A program made the translations under genes and the position numbers. This document shows, in pieces, positions 5,792 through 12,806 of a DNA stretch of 13,232 bases. Position 1 is the stretch's first letter; each line of letters opens with the position of its first letter. Origin of the DNA: an uncultured Fenollaria sp. (lineage in GTDB: Bacteria; Bacillota; Clostridia; Tissierellales; Peptoniphilaceae). Under the pieces are notes generated by a model. It was not told where the DNA came from, did no database searches, and saw nothing but the letters and a program-made list of their open reading frames with translations. Location: assembly GCF_934202865.1 (NCBI RefSeq), contig NZ_CAKPYL010000042.1, positions 1-13,232 on the forward strand, read 5' to 3'.

Positions 5792-7684
5792 ATGCAAAGA
5801 AGAGAAAAAACATATATTAGAGGCACGTTCGATGCAGTCGTAGTCGGCGCTGGACACGCTGGATGCGAGGCGGCGCTTGCACTTAGCCGCCTTGGCAAGA
5901 AAACCGCTGTCATCACCATCAGCCTCGACGCAATCGCTGCGATGAGCTGCAATCCTAACATTGGCGGCACTGGCAAGGGTCACCTCGTTCGTGAGATTGA
6001 CGCCCTTGGCGGCGAGATGGCGAAAAACATCGACAAAACCTACATTCAGTCGCGTATGCTGAACACCTCAAAAGGCCCAGCCGTGCACTCTTTGCGCGTT
6101 CAGGCCGATAAGCAGGCCTACCACCGCGCGATGAAAAAGACGCTTGAAAACGAGCCGAATTTAACCATTATCCAAGGCGAAGTGGACGAAGTCATTTTCG
6201 ATGATAATGGCGCAGCCACTGGCGTCCGCATGACTACAGGCGCTGTACTTGAGGCGAAGGCAGTCATTTTGGCGACAGGCACTTACCTTAAAGGAAGAAT
6301 ATTTGAGGGCGAGCTAAATTACGAATCGGGCCCCGATGGCCGCTTCCCTGCTCGCTATTTGTCTGAATCGTTAAATGAGAATGGCATTGAGCTAAGAAGA
6401 ATGAAGACAGGAACACCAGCCAGAGTCCACCTGCGTAGCATTGACACGTCAAAGATGGCAGTCCAAGAGGGCGACAAAACAATAGTCCCCTTCTCATTTA
6501 TGAATGAGGCGGAAGCCATTCTCAAAGATCAGGCTGTTTGTTACCTAACATACACTACTAAGCCAATGCACGAATACATTTTGGCGCACATGGACCGCTC
6601 GGCGAGGACGCTTGGCGACATAACCGGCGAAGGACCGCGCTATTGCCCAAGTATAGAGGATAAAGTGCTTCGTTTTAAGGACAAGGATCAGCACCAAGTT
6701 TTCATCGAGCCGGAGGGCACAGACACTGATGAAATGTACATCCAAGGCGTTTCGACGGCGCTGCCTGAGGAGATGCAAGTCGAGATGTATAGGATGATTG
6801 AGGGGCTTGAGCACTCCGAGATTATGAGGAGCGCCTACGCGATTGAGTATGACGCGATCGACCCCACTTCCCTAAAGCTTAGCCTCGAGTCCAAAAAGCA
6901 TGAAAATTTATTTTTCGCGGGCCAAATCAATGGTTCGTCCGGTTACGAAGAGGCTGCCGCACAAGGCATCATGGCTGGCATCAACTGCTATCTAAAGCTT
7001 GAGGGCAAGGATCCCTTCATTATCAAGCGTAGCGAGGGCTACATCGGCGTTTTGATCGACGACCTCGTTACGAAAGGCACAAACGAGCCGTATCGTATGA
7101 TGACGAGCCGCTGTGAATATAGGCTAAGTCTAAGGCAAGACAACGCTGATATGCGTCTTACTGAATATGCTTATAGGATAGGCCTCGCATCCGAAGAGCG
7201 TTATAATCGCATGCTAGCGAAAAAAGCACGTATCGATGGTGAGCTTGAAAAATTGAGAGCCAAATCAATAGGCCCTAAGGAAGAGACAAATGCTTACCTT
7301 GAAAGCCTTGGCACGACTGGACTAAAGACAGCAGTCACACTTGAGGAGCTGCTACGTCGCCCAGAGATACATTACAGCGACCTCGCTAAGTTTATGGACC
7401 TAGCCTTGGATAAGCCGGACGAAATACTTGAGCTCGAAACAATCGTCAAGTACGACGGTTACATCAAGAAGCAAAATAAAGAGATAGAGAACTTTTTGAA
7501 GATGGAAGAGCGCTCCTTGAAGGACTTTAATTATAGCCTCGTTAAGGGCTTAAAGACCGAAGCCAAGGAAAAGCTCGAAAAGTTTAGGCCGTCAAACCTT
7601 GGCCAAGCCTCGAGAATCAGCGGCGTTACCCCAGCCGACATCAACAACATCATTATATATATGGAAGTAAATAAACGCAAATGA
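5792..7684 (+). CDS. mnmG: tRNA uridine-34 modification FAD enzyme MnmG (GidA)
   Basis: The FAD- and NADH-dependent partner of MnmE in wobble uridine modification. The 630-residue length is normal. The dinucleotide-binding motif is GAGHAG (19-24), followed by MSCNPNIGGTGKGHL with the conserved Cys53. GPAVHSLRVQADKQAY and GPRYCPSIEDK with the second conserved Cys285 follow, then FFAGQINGSSGYEEAAAQG. The C-terminal tRNA/MnmE-binding region ends GQASRISGVTPADI. The N-terminus carries a short basic stretch (MQRREKTYIRG) before the FAD motif. AAAGGAAGTG (5777-5786) lies five bases before the ATG. The stop overlaps the next start as ATGA. Confidence 0.98.
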   Translation: MQRREKTYIRGTFDAVVVGAGHAGCEAALALSRLGKKTAVITISLDAIAAMSCNPNIGGTGKGHLVREIDALGGEMAKNIDKTYIQSRMLNTSKGPAVHSLRVQADKQAYHRAMKKTLENEPNLTIIQGEVDEVIFDDNGAATGVRMTTGAVLEAKAVILATGTYLKGRIFEGELNYESGPDGRFPARYLSESLNENGIELRRMKTGTPARVHLRSIDTSKMAVQEGDKTIVPFSFMNEAEAILKDQAVCYLTYTTKPMHEYILAHMDRSARTLGDITGEGPRYCPSIEDKVLRFKDKDQHQVFIEPEGTDTDEMYIQGVSTALPEEMQVEMYRMIEGLEHSEIMRSAYAIEYDAIDPTSLKLSLESKKHENLFFAGQINGSSGYEEAAAQGIMAGINCYLKLEGKDPFIIKRSEGYIGVLIDDLVTKGTNEPYRMMTSRCEYRLSLRQDNADMRLTEYAYRIGLASEERYNRMLAKKARIDGELEKLRAKSIGPKEETNAYLESLGTTGLKTAVTLEELLRRPEIHYSDLAKFMDLALDKPDEILELETIVKYDGYIKKQNKEIENFLKMEERSLKDFNYSLVKGLKTEAKEKLEKFRPSNLGQASRISGVTPADINNIIIYMEVNKRK

Positions 7685-8478
7685 TTTATTTAATAATTGC
7701 AATCGCCGTGCTAATGGCAGCCGCCCTACTCATGTGGAAGAAAAAACTAATCGTGAGTGAATATACAGTAAAGGCTCCCATGGATATGGATTTGCTTATT
7801 TTATCAGATTTGCACTCGATGGACTTTGGCGAAAATCAAAGAGAGCTCTTAGATATGGTGGACGCACTTCCCTTTGATGCCATCTTAATGCCAGGTGACA
7901 TCTTTGACGATAAAGTAGATGACACGAAAGGCTATGAATTTATAGAAGGCATCAAGAAATACAGTTGCTACTACATTTTAGGCAATAACGAGATTATCTC
8001 CGGCAAGGCCGAGCTACACATGAAGGAGCTTCACTCAATGGGGATCACAGTCTTGGATGATGGCAAAGCCATTTACAAAGCTGACGACAAACAGGTTGAA
8101 ATTTGGGGCTTTAGAGACAGGCACCCTTGGCGTATGAAGGACTACGCGGCGCATGTGGCTAAGAGGCTCGATGCGGATACGGATTTTAATGATTATCGCA
8201 TCGTTCTCTCGCATAAGCCATTAACAAGGGATCAGTTCAAGGACATAAACGCGGATTTGATTATCGCTGGCCATGCGCATGGCGGTCAGTGGCGCCTACC
8301 TCCTGTGAATAACGGAGTTTTTGCGCCGAACCAAGGACTATTTCCAAAGTACGCTGGCGGCGTATATGAGGCGAACGGCAGATTTGAAGTCGTTTCGAGA
8401 GGCCTCGCGCGCGGACTAAAGCTCGTGCCGCGGCTAAACAACCCGCCCGAGATAGTTTTACTACACTTAAGAAAATAA
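7681..8478 (+). CDS. Membrane-anchored metallophosphoesterase (YaeI/YkuE-like)
   Basis: A calcineurin-like phosphoesterase of 265 residues with an N-terminal membrane anchor (about 2-19) followed by KKK, so the catalytic domain probably lies at the cytoplasmic face. Metal-ligand motifs run in the family order: DLH (43-45), GDIFDD (72-77), GNNE (101-104), His178 in LSHKP and GHAHGG (197-202). The C-terminal RLNNPPEIVLLHL resembles YkuE/YaeI proteins, some of which act on phospholipid-type substrates. The usual GNH reads GNN: the metal ligand Asn102 remains but the following His is Asn103. Its ATGA overlap with mnmG implies coupled translation. It sits between mnmG and rsmG, which are usually neighbours. 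Substrate unknown. Confidence 0.88.
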   Translation: MIYLIIAIAVLMAAALLMWKKKLIVSEYTVKAPMDMDLLILSDLHSMDFGENQRELLDMVDALPFDAILMPGDIFDDKVDDTKGYEFIEGIKKYSCYYILGNNEIISGKAELHMKELHSMGITVLDDGKAIYKADDKQVEIWGFRDRHPWRMKDYAAHVAKRLDADTDFNDYRIVLSHKPLTRDQFKDINADLIIAGHAHGGQWRLPPVNNGVFAPNQGLFPKYAGGVYEANGRFEVVSRGLARGLKLVPRLNNPPEIVLLHLRK

Positions 8479-8496
8479 TGTTCCACGTGGAACATT
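8477..8496. promoter_or_regulatory. parS site 1 (ParB binding site)
   Basis: AATGTTCCACGTGGAACATT is a perfect 20-bp palindrome. Its inner 16 bases (8479-8494) differ from the Bacillus parS consensus TGTTNCACGTGAAACA only by keeping full symmetry. It begins within the stop codon of the metallophosphoesterase gene and ends just before the rsmG ribosome site. An identical copy lies at 9715-9734, and parB is 2.3 kb downstream. Confidence 0.93.
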
Positions 8497-8509
8497 TGAA
8501 AGGATAAAT

Positions 8510-9211
8510 ATGCTACAAAGTTATTTGAATGAGATTAATATAAACGCTACAGAGGGGCAAATTGCTGAGCTTGAGCGCTTCAAGGACTTGCTCGTGGAGA
8601 AAAACAAGGTCATGAACCTAACTGGCATCACCGAGTCAGACGAGGTAGACAGGCTCCACTTCACCGACAGCGCCTACCCTCTTACACTGCCAGAGCTAAA
8701 AAATGCGAAGAAGATAATAGACGTCGGTACAGGCGCCGGCTTCCCTGGCGTAGTCTTGAAAATATTAGCGCCAGAAAAAGAAATTTTACTCAACGATAGT
8801 TTACTTAAGAGATTAAAATTCTTGGACGAAGTGATTATGGATTTGGATTTAAAAGATATAGAGACAGTTCACGCAAGAAGCGAAGACCTTGCCCACGTTA
8901 ATGGCCATCGCGAAGCATACGACGTCGCCATATCAAGAGCAGTCGCTCGCCTAGCCACACTTACAGAGTATATGCTCGGCTTTGTGAAAATCGGTGGATA
9001 TATGCTTTCAATGAAGAGCGGCGATATAGATGAAGAAGCTATGGAGGCAAAGAAAGCTATAGAAGTTCTTGGCGGTGAAATAGTTGATATTCATAAATAT
9101 AGATTGTTTGATGAGTTTGATAGATCGATAGTGGTGGTGAAAAAAGTTAAGGCGACACCAAAGAAGTATCCGAGAGGAAAGAATTTGGCAAAAAGCTCAC
9201 CAATTATCTAG
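8510..9211 (+). CDS. rsmG: 16S rRNA m7G527 methyltransferase RsmG (GidB)
   Basis: Methylates N7 of G527 in 16S rRNA, with S-adenosylmethionine as donor. The 233-residue length is normal. MNLTGITESDE and LHFTDS are the family N-terminal block, DVGTGAGFPG (71-80) is the SAM loop, NDSLLKRLKFL (95-105) follows, and SRAVA (142-146) is the conserved catalytic-region motif. The C-terminus YPRGKNLAKSSPI corresponds to the usual YPR...P ending. A GAAAGGAT ribosome site lies a few bases before the ATG, and parS site 1 is immediately upstream of it. A terminator at 9351-9376 ends the mnmE-rsmG operon. Confidence 0.97.
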   Translation: MLQSYLNEININATEGQIAELERFKDLLVEKNKVMNLTGITESDEVDRLHFTDSAYPLTLPELKNAKKIIDVGTGAGFPGVVLKILAPEKEILLNDSLLKRLKFLDEVIMDLDLKDIETVHARSEDLAHVNGHREAYDVAISRAVARLATLTEYMLGFVKIGGYMLSMKSGDIDEEAMEAKKAIEVLGGEIVDIHKYRLFDEFDRSIVVVKKVKATPKKYPRGKNLAKSSPII

Positions 9212-9320
9212 TTCGCATTCAAATTGCGCCTAAGGCTCGTTCAATTCGCCTTAGCCAGCATAGCGCAAAGGTTCTTGTCCGTTAGGACGAGGTTCTTCTT
9301 TGATTTGCGAACCAAGCTTC
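9212..9320 (+). repeat. Post-stop structured repeat, copy 1
   Basis: Begins immediately after the rsmG stop. Its first 31 bases (9212-9242) match 12543-12573 at 30 positions. CTAAGGC (9230-9236) pairs with GCCTTAG (9248-9254). GTCC/GGAC forms a small hairpin at 9277-9287. GTTCGCA (9211-9217) can pair with TGCGAAC (9306-9312) to close the whole unit. It lies upstream of the rsmG terminator and would be the 3' untranslated part of that mRNA. Confidence 0.65.
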
Positions 9321-9350
9321 GTATGAATTTAATTTAGATAAAATTTTTTG

Positions 9351-9376
9351 AAGAATCACATTTGTGGTTCTTTTTC
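9351..9376 (+). terminator. Intrinsic terminator of the mnmE-rsmG operon
   Basis: AAGAATCAC (9351-9359) pairs with GTGGTTCTT (9364-9372) around the loop ATTT, with one G-U pair. A T-rich tail (TTTTTCTTTTTT) follows. The stem resembles the terminator at 1784-1819. Confidence 0.85.
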
Positions 9377-9401
9377 TTTTTTAGTTATATACACGATATA
9401 A

Positions 9402-9671
9402 GAAAAGTGATTTTTCTTAAATAATACTCTTTTTTAGATCTAATATTTTTTTCTCAATCAAATAACAGAAAAGTGTTATTAACGAAGTGACGCATCTGAG
9501 CAAATTGTGAAATTTATTAGCGAAGTGAGCTGCCCGCAAAACCATCTAGTGAAGTGTAACGAAACGAATATGGTTTTGCAAGCGAACAAGCTTTTAGAAA
9601 TTTCCAATTTGGGAAGCCTAAGTCACGAGTAATACACTTTTCGTTATTCAAGTCAATCTAAATCACTTTTC
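9402..9671. repeat. 270-bp nested inverted repeat between rsmG and parA
   Basis: Four pairs of arms are concentric. GAAAAGTGATTT (9402-9413) matches 9660-9671 over 12 bp. GAAAAGTGTTATT (9468-9480) matches AATACACTTTTC (9631-9642) with one bulge. CAAATTG-T-GAAATTT (9501-9515) matches AAATTTC-CAATTTG (9598-9611) with one bulge. GCAAAACCAT (9536-9545) matches ATGGTTTTGC (9570-9579) perfectly. Motifs like CGAAGTGA recur inside (9483, 9521). No open reading frame fits. It could be a miniature inverted-repeat element, a structured RNA or a bidirectional terminator-like region. Confidence 0.75.
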
Positions 9672-9714
9672 GAGTATCATCTCTTAATCAAAACTATTTT
9701 ATCAGTTCAATATA

Positions 9715-9734
9715 AATGTTCCACGTGGAACATT
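9715..9734. promoter_or_regulatory. parS site 2 (ParB binding site)
   Basis: AATGTTCCACGTGGAACATT, identical over 20 bases to parS site 1 and perfectly palindromic. It lies about 300 bp upstream of parA, between two structured intergenic elements. Two sites 1.24 kb apart next to parAB indicate a genuine chromosomal partition locus. Confidence 0.93.
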
Positions 9735-9750
9735 CCTTACAACACACTAA

Positions 9751-9970
9751 ACAAGCCTATCGACACAGCTACCATAATCGTTCGGGCCATAGGCGAAATA
9801 TTTCCTCTTAAAAACTCACCGCACCCCATAAGACAAGATCAATTCGTCGGAAAAATTTATGCATAGGACGAAGATAAGCACGAGCTCACAGCGAAATAGT
9901 ACAAATAGTACATTGGAGCTGTGACGAGGGCGTTCGAGTTCTAGGCGAAATTTTTACAGAATTGGCTTGT
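9751..9970. repeat. Second structured intergenic element upstream of parA
   Basis: ACAAGCC (9751-9757) and GGCTTGT (9964-9970) bracket the segment as inverted arms. Inside, TCACAGC (9886-9892) pairs with GCTGTGA (9918-9924), and GTAC occurs on both sides of the loop (9899-9902, 9908-9911). TTCGTC (9843-9848) can pair with GACGAA (9867-9872). CGTTCG...TAGGCGAAAT occurs twice as a direct repeat (9779-9803 and 9931-9955, 20 of 25 bases equal). No coding sequence is seen. It ends just before the parA promoter. Confidence 0.6.
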
Positions 9971-9983
9971 CCATAAATTGCTA

Positions 9984-10012
9984 TTGAAATTTATCGTATA
10001 ATATGCTATTAT
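9984..10012 (+). promoter_or_regulatory. parA-parB promoter
   Basis: TTGAAA (9984-9989), a 17-base spacer and TATTAT (10007-10012), with TGC directly before the -10 box. A perfect TATAAT at 9997-10002 lacks a correctly spaced -35 box and is the weaker option. The first alternative places transcript start close to the ribosome site AGAGGTGAT. Confidence 0.6.
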
Positions 10013-10030
10013 TAAATCAGAGGTGATTTC

Positions 10031-10801
10031 ATGTCCAAAACTATTGTCATATTTAATCAAAAAGGCGGCGTCGGCAAAACAACGACAGCCATCAACCTAA
10101 GCTATGCGCTTGCGAAGCTTGGTCAGAGGGTGCTCTGCGTCGATATGGACGCTCAGTCAAACCTATCGAGTGGTCTTCTTGAAGACTACAGCGAGGCATC
10201 TTCGTCCACATACACGCTCCTTACCGACGATACAAAAGACATCAGATCACTAATAAAGCCGACTAAGCTAGATAAGCTCCACGTCATCGACTCATCGACA
10301 GACATCGCGGGCCTTGAGATCGAGCTTGCACAAAAAGGCGATTGGAAAGACATCTTAAAGCGCCGCTTGGACGAGATTAAAGGTGATTACGACTTCATCT
10401 TCATAGACTCGCCACCGTCACTTGGCATTCTTTCAATCATGAGCCTCGCAGCCGCAAACTCAGTCATCATCCCGATACAGGCCGAGTACTACGCACTTGA
10501 AGGCGTTTCAAAGCTCATTAAGACCATAGAGCTAGTCAAAGAAAATTACAATCAGTCCCTTACAATCGAAGGCGTTCTGATCACCATGTTCGACGCGAGA
10601 AATAATCTTCACACCGAAGTCTTCTCCGAAGTTCAAAACTTCTTTGGCGCGAAGCTCTACACAGCGGTCATTAACCGCAACATCCGTCTTGCAGAGGCGC
10701 CTAGCTACTCCATGAGCATTTTCGAGTACGACAAAGCCTCAAAAGGAGCCGAAAATTACATGAATCTAGCCGAAGAATTTTTACAAAAGCAAGGAAGGTG
10801 A
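10031..10801 (+). CDS. parA: Chromosome partitioning ATPase ParA (Soj)
   Basis: A Walker-type ATPase that binds DNA nonspecifically as an ATP dimer, is triggered by ParB and drives origin segregation; in Bacillus its relative Soj also controls DnaA. The 256-residue length is typical of chromosomal Soj. The deviant Walker A is KGGVGKTT (11-18) with signature Lys11 and Lys16. Walker A' is VDMDAQSN (37-44), and Walker B is FIFIDSPPS (122-130). The short N-terminus without a helix-turn-helix separates it from plasmid type Ia ParA. AGAGGTGAT lies a few bases before the ATG. parB starts four bases after the stop. Confidence 0.96.
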   Translation: MSKTIVIFNQKGGVGKTTTAINLSYALAKLGQRVLCVDMDAQSNLSSGLLEDYSEASSSTYTLLTDDTKDIRSLIKPTKLDKLHVIDSSTDIAGLEIELAQKGDWKDILKRRLDEIKGDYDFIFIDSPPSLGILSIMSLAAANSVIIPIQAEYYALEGVSKLIKTIELVKENYNQSLTIEGVLITMFDARNNLHTEVFSEVQNFFGAKLYTAVINRNIRLAEAPSYSMSIFEYDKASKGAENYMNLAEEFLQKQGR

Positions 10802-10805
10802 TTAT

Positions 10806-11642
10806 ATGGCGAAGAAACTTGGCAAGGGCCTAGGCAGCCTCTTAGGCGTTGAAAGCATCACAGAAATCACAGAAAAGTCCAAAAACGAGCTCATGGACTT
10901 GGAAATGGCAATGGTCGTGCCAACAGAAGCACAGCCGCGTCAGTCCTTTAAGGAAGATACCATCAAAGAATTAGCAGAGTCCATAGAGAAGAATGGCTTA
11001 CTTCAGCCAATAGTAGTTAGGCCCATGGCAGGAGGCAAATATCAAATAATAGCCGGCGAAAGACGTTACAGAGCCTTTAAAAAGCTTGGCAGGGCAAGTA
11101 TCCCAGCCATCGTCAGAGACTACGAAGACGAAGAAGTTGATAAGCTTCAACTCGTTGAAAACGTTCAAAGAGAGGACCTAAATCCATACGACGAGGCCAT
11201 TGCTTATTTGAAATTAAAGGAAAAGTATGGACTAAAGCAAGATGACATCGCCAAAGCAGTTGGCAAATCCCGCCCATATATCTCGAACATGACAAGACTA
11301 TTATCCTTAGAAGACGAGATACTTGAAATGCTTAAGAATGGCGAGATCACAGTATCACACGCAAAACTTATACTATCAGTCGAAACAAAAGAAGAGCGTT
11401 TAAAACTTGCTCATAAAATAAAAGACGCAGGTCTAACAGTTAAAAAGACAGAAGAAAATACACGTAAGCCAAAGAAGGCAAAGCCAGAAGACATCTACAT
11501 CAAAGACATCCGCGAGAGACTTGAGGACTTTTTATCAACAAAAGTTGCCATCAAGCACACAAAACGCGGCGGCTCCATCACCATCGATTACTACACAGAC
11601 GACGACCTAACAAGGCTTACAGACTTAATCACGGAGGATTAG
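10806..11642 (+). CDS. parB: Chromosome partitioning CTPase/DNA-binding protein ParB (Spo0J)
   Basis: Binds parS and spreads as a CTP-dependent clamp, loading condensin and stimulating ParA. The 278 residues start with the ParA-activating basic tail KKLGKGLGSLLG (3-14). The CTP-binding domain has QPR (43-45), GERRYRA (84-90) and ENVQREDLNP (118-127). The helix-turn-helix is at about 144-166 (KQDDIAKAVGKSRPYISNM). A Lys-rich linker (about 225-240) leads to the C-terminal dimer domain. The ribosome site AAGGAAGGTG overlaps the end of parA. Two matching parS sites lie upstream at 8477 and 9715. Its stop is one base before the next gene. Confidence 0.96.
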   Translation: MAKKLGKGLGSLLGVESITEITEKSKNELMDLEMAMVVPTEAQPRQSFKEDTIKELAESIEKNGLLQPIVVRPMAGGKYQIIAGERRYRAFKKLGRASIPAIVRDYEDEEVDKLQLVENVQREDLNPYDEAIAYLKLKEKYGLKQDDIAKAVGKSRPYISNMTRLLSLEDEILEMLKNGEITVSHAKLILSVETKEERLKLAHKIKDAGLTVKKTEENTRKPKKAKPEDIYIKDIRERLEDFLSTKVAIKHTKRGGSITIDYYTDDDLTRLTDLITED

Positions 11643-11643
11643 T

Positions 11644-12537
11644 ATGGATCTACACGTATACATCGTCGACGCCTTCGCAACATGCCGCTTCGGCGGAACA
11701 CCCATCGGCGTAGTTGCCGACGCAGAAGGCCTTAAAGAAGAAGAGTACCAAATCATCGCAAACGAGCTCAGAGCCGGCCTTACAGCCTTTGCAGAGCCGG
11801 TTGACCAAGACGTTTTCAGAACCAGATACTTCACAAGTAAAACAGAACTTGAAGGCTCCGGACAAGGCGCACTTGCGCTATTCTACGTACTTACAAACCT
11901 TGGTTATATCAAAGCCATTGAGAATGGTGTCAAGCTCGTCTATGAAGTGAACAAAAATTCAAAGAAAAAAGTCTACATTTATTACAAAGACTATAAGATA
12001 GAGAATTTAGAGATAGAGGTCAGCCGTCCAGAAATTGTGAGTAGCACGCCCGATATCACCAATATGCTCAGCGCCATGAGCCTTTCAACAGCCGACATCG
12101 GCCTTGAGAATGGTCTTGATGCGAGGGCCATGGTAGTCGAAGCGGAAGAGAAGACACTCATCGTACCAATTAAGACGAGACAGGCACTTTATGGCTACAG
12201 CATAGATGAATTCAAATTCAAAGATGCAGCCAAGACCATAGGCGTGGACAACGTTCACCTGTTTAATGAAGCCGAAGATGGTTTTTATTACGTAAGGAAT
12301 TACACAAAAGACCTCGCTTTTGAAGAGGATAGCTCCTCCGCATACGCTAATGCGGCGCTGCAATACTATTTGATAAAGAATAAGCTAACGACAAAGCTCA
12401 AAGCCAAGATGCATCAGGGCGAGACCATGAATAGGCCGTCAAGAGTGCAAACGCGTTATTTAGAGGATAAGGATTCGGCGTTTATTACAGTAATGGGTAC
12501 TGCACGAATATCCCTAGACGGCATTCTAAATATTTAA
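11644..12537 (+). CDS. Divergent PhzF-fold protein in the parAB operon
   Basis: The 297 residues match the PhzF-like fold along the whole length. VDAFATCRFGGTPIGVV (8-24) corresponds to the VDAFT...GNP..V start. RYFTSKTELEGSGQGALA (61-78) corresponds to R.FTP..EVDLCGHATLA. RNYTKDLAFEEDSSSAY (218-234) corresponds to the R.F.P..G..EDP.TGSA block, and HQGETMNRPSRV (257-268) to the QG...GRPS motif. Key positions differ: the catalytic Glu of SETAF is Leu46, Cys-Gly-His is Ser72-Gly-Gln74, and the Ser of TGSA is Tyr234, while Asp229 is kept. The known isomerase chemistry is therefore unlikely. The ribosome site GGAGG is inside the end of parB and the start is one base after its stop, so expression is coupled to ParB. 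Function unknown. Confidence 0.8.
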   Translation: MDLHVYIVDAFATCRFGGTPIGVVADAEGLKEEEYQIIANELRAGLTAFAEPVDQDVFRTRYFTSKTELEGSGQGALALFYVLTNLGYIKAIENGVKLVYEVNKNSKKKVYIYYKDYKIENLEIEVSRPEIVSSTPDITNMLSAMSLSTADIGLENGLDARAMVVEAEEKTLIVPIKTRQALYGYSIDEFKFKDAAKTIGVDNVHLFNEAEDGFYYVRNYTKDLAFEEDSSSAYANAALQYYLIKNKLTTKLKAKMHQGETMNRPSRVQTRYLEDKDSAFITVMGTARISLDGILNI

Positions 12538-12542
12538 ATGAT

Positions 12543-12582
12543 TTCGCATTCAAATTGCGCCTGAGGCTCGTTCCTTCCTCAG
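12543..12582 (+). repeat. Post-stop structured repeat, copy 2
   Basis: Begins nine bases after the stop of the PhzF-like gene. The first 31 bases match 9212-9242 with a single difference. CTGAGG (12561-12566) pairs with CCTCAG (12577-12582). Compared with copy 1 the stem's third pair has changed from A-T to G-C on both sides. Downstream similarity fades, and no terminator like those at 1784 and 9351 follows. Confidence 0.7.
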
Positions 12583-12806
12583 CAATGCTCGAGTACGCAT
12601 TTGTACGCTCCGCTTGCTTCGTCGGTCCACATCGTCTCATGCATCAATTTGCTCTGCAAAATCTAGATAGAGAAAATATATACAAATAATATATATACAA
12701 TAGGAAAACAAATAAAAAACTATACAAAAACAAAAATTCATACACAGTGGCTAGTCTATTATCGTGGCCCAGCCATTCCACATACAAATCATTAAGGAGG
12801 AAAATT
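12583..12806. other. Spacer before the cyclodeaminase gene
   Basis: No gene is seen. A GC-richer part (to about 12660) is followed by a very AT-rich stretch with TATATA runs (about 12673-12730). TGGCT (12748-12752) can pair with AGCCA (12771-12775). A TATTAT box at 12757-12762 has no convincing -35 partner, so the promoter of the next gene is not assigned. The ribosome site AAGGAGG is at 12794-12800. Confidence 0.5.

Noticed and set aside
5653..5983. Minus-strand frames over the mnmE-mnmG junction
   Set aside because: They lie opposite two well-identified conserved genes and have no ribosome sites or recognisable motifs.
8286..8495. Minus-strand frame starting in parS site 1
   Set aside because: Antisense shadow of the phosphoesterase gene; its start lies inside the palindrome and it has no domain signal.
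9997..10002. TATAAT as the main parA -10 box
   Set aside because: No -35 box at 16-18 bases; the TATTAT at 10007 pairs correctly with TTGAAA at 9984.
12737..12762. Promoter for the cyclodeaminase gene (TTCATA and TATTAT)
   Set aside because: The spacing is 14 bases and the -35 box is poor.
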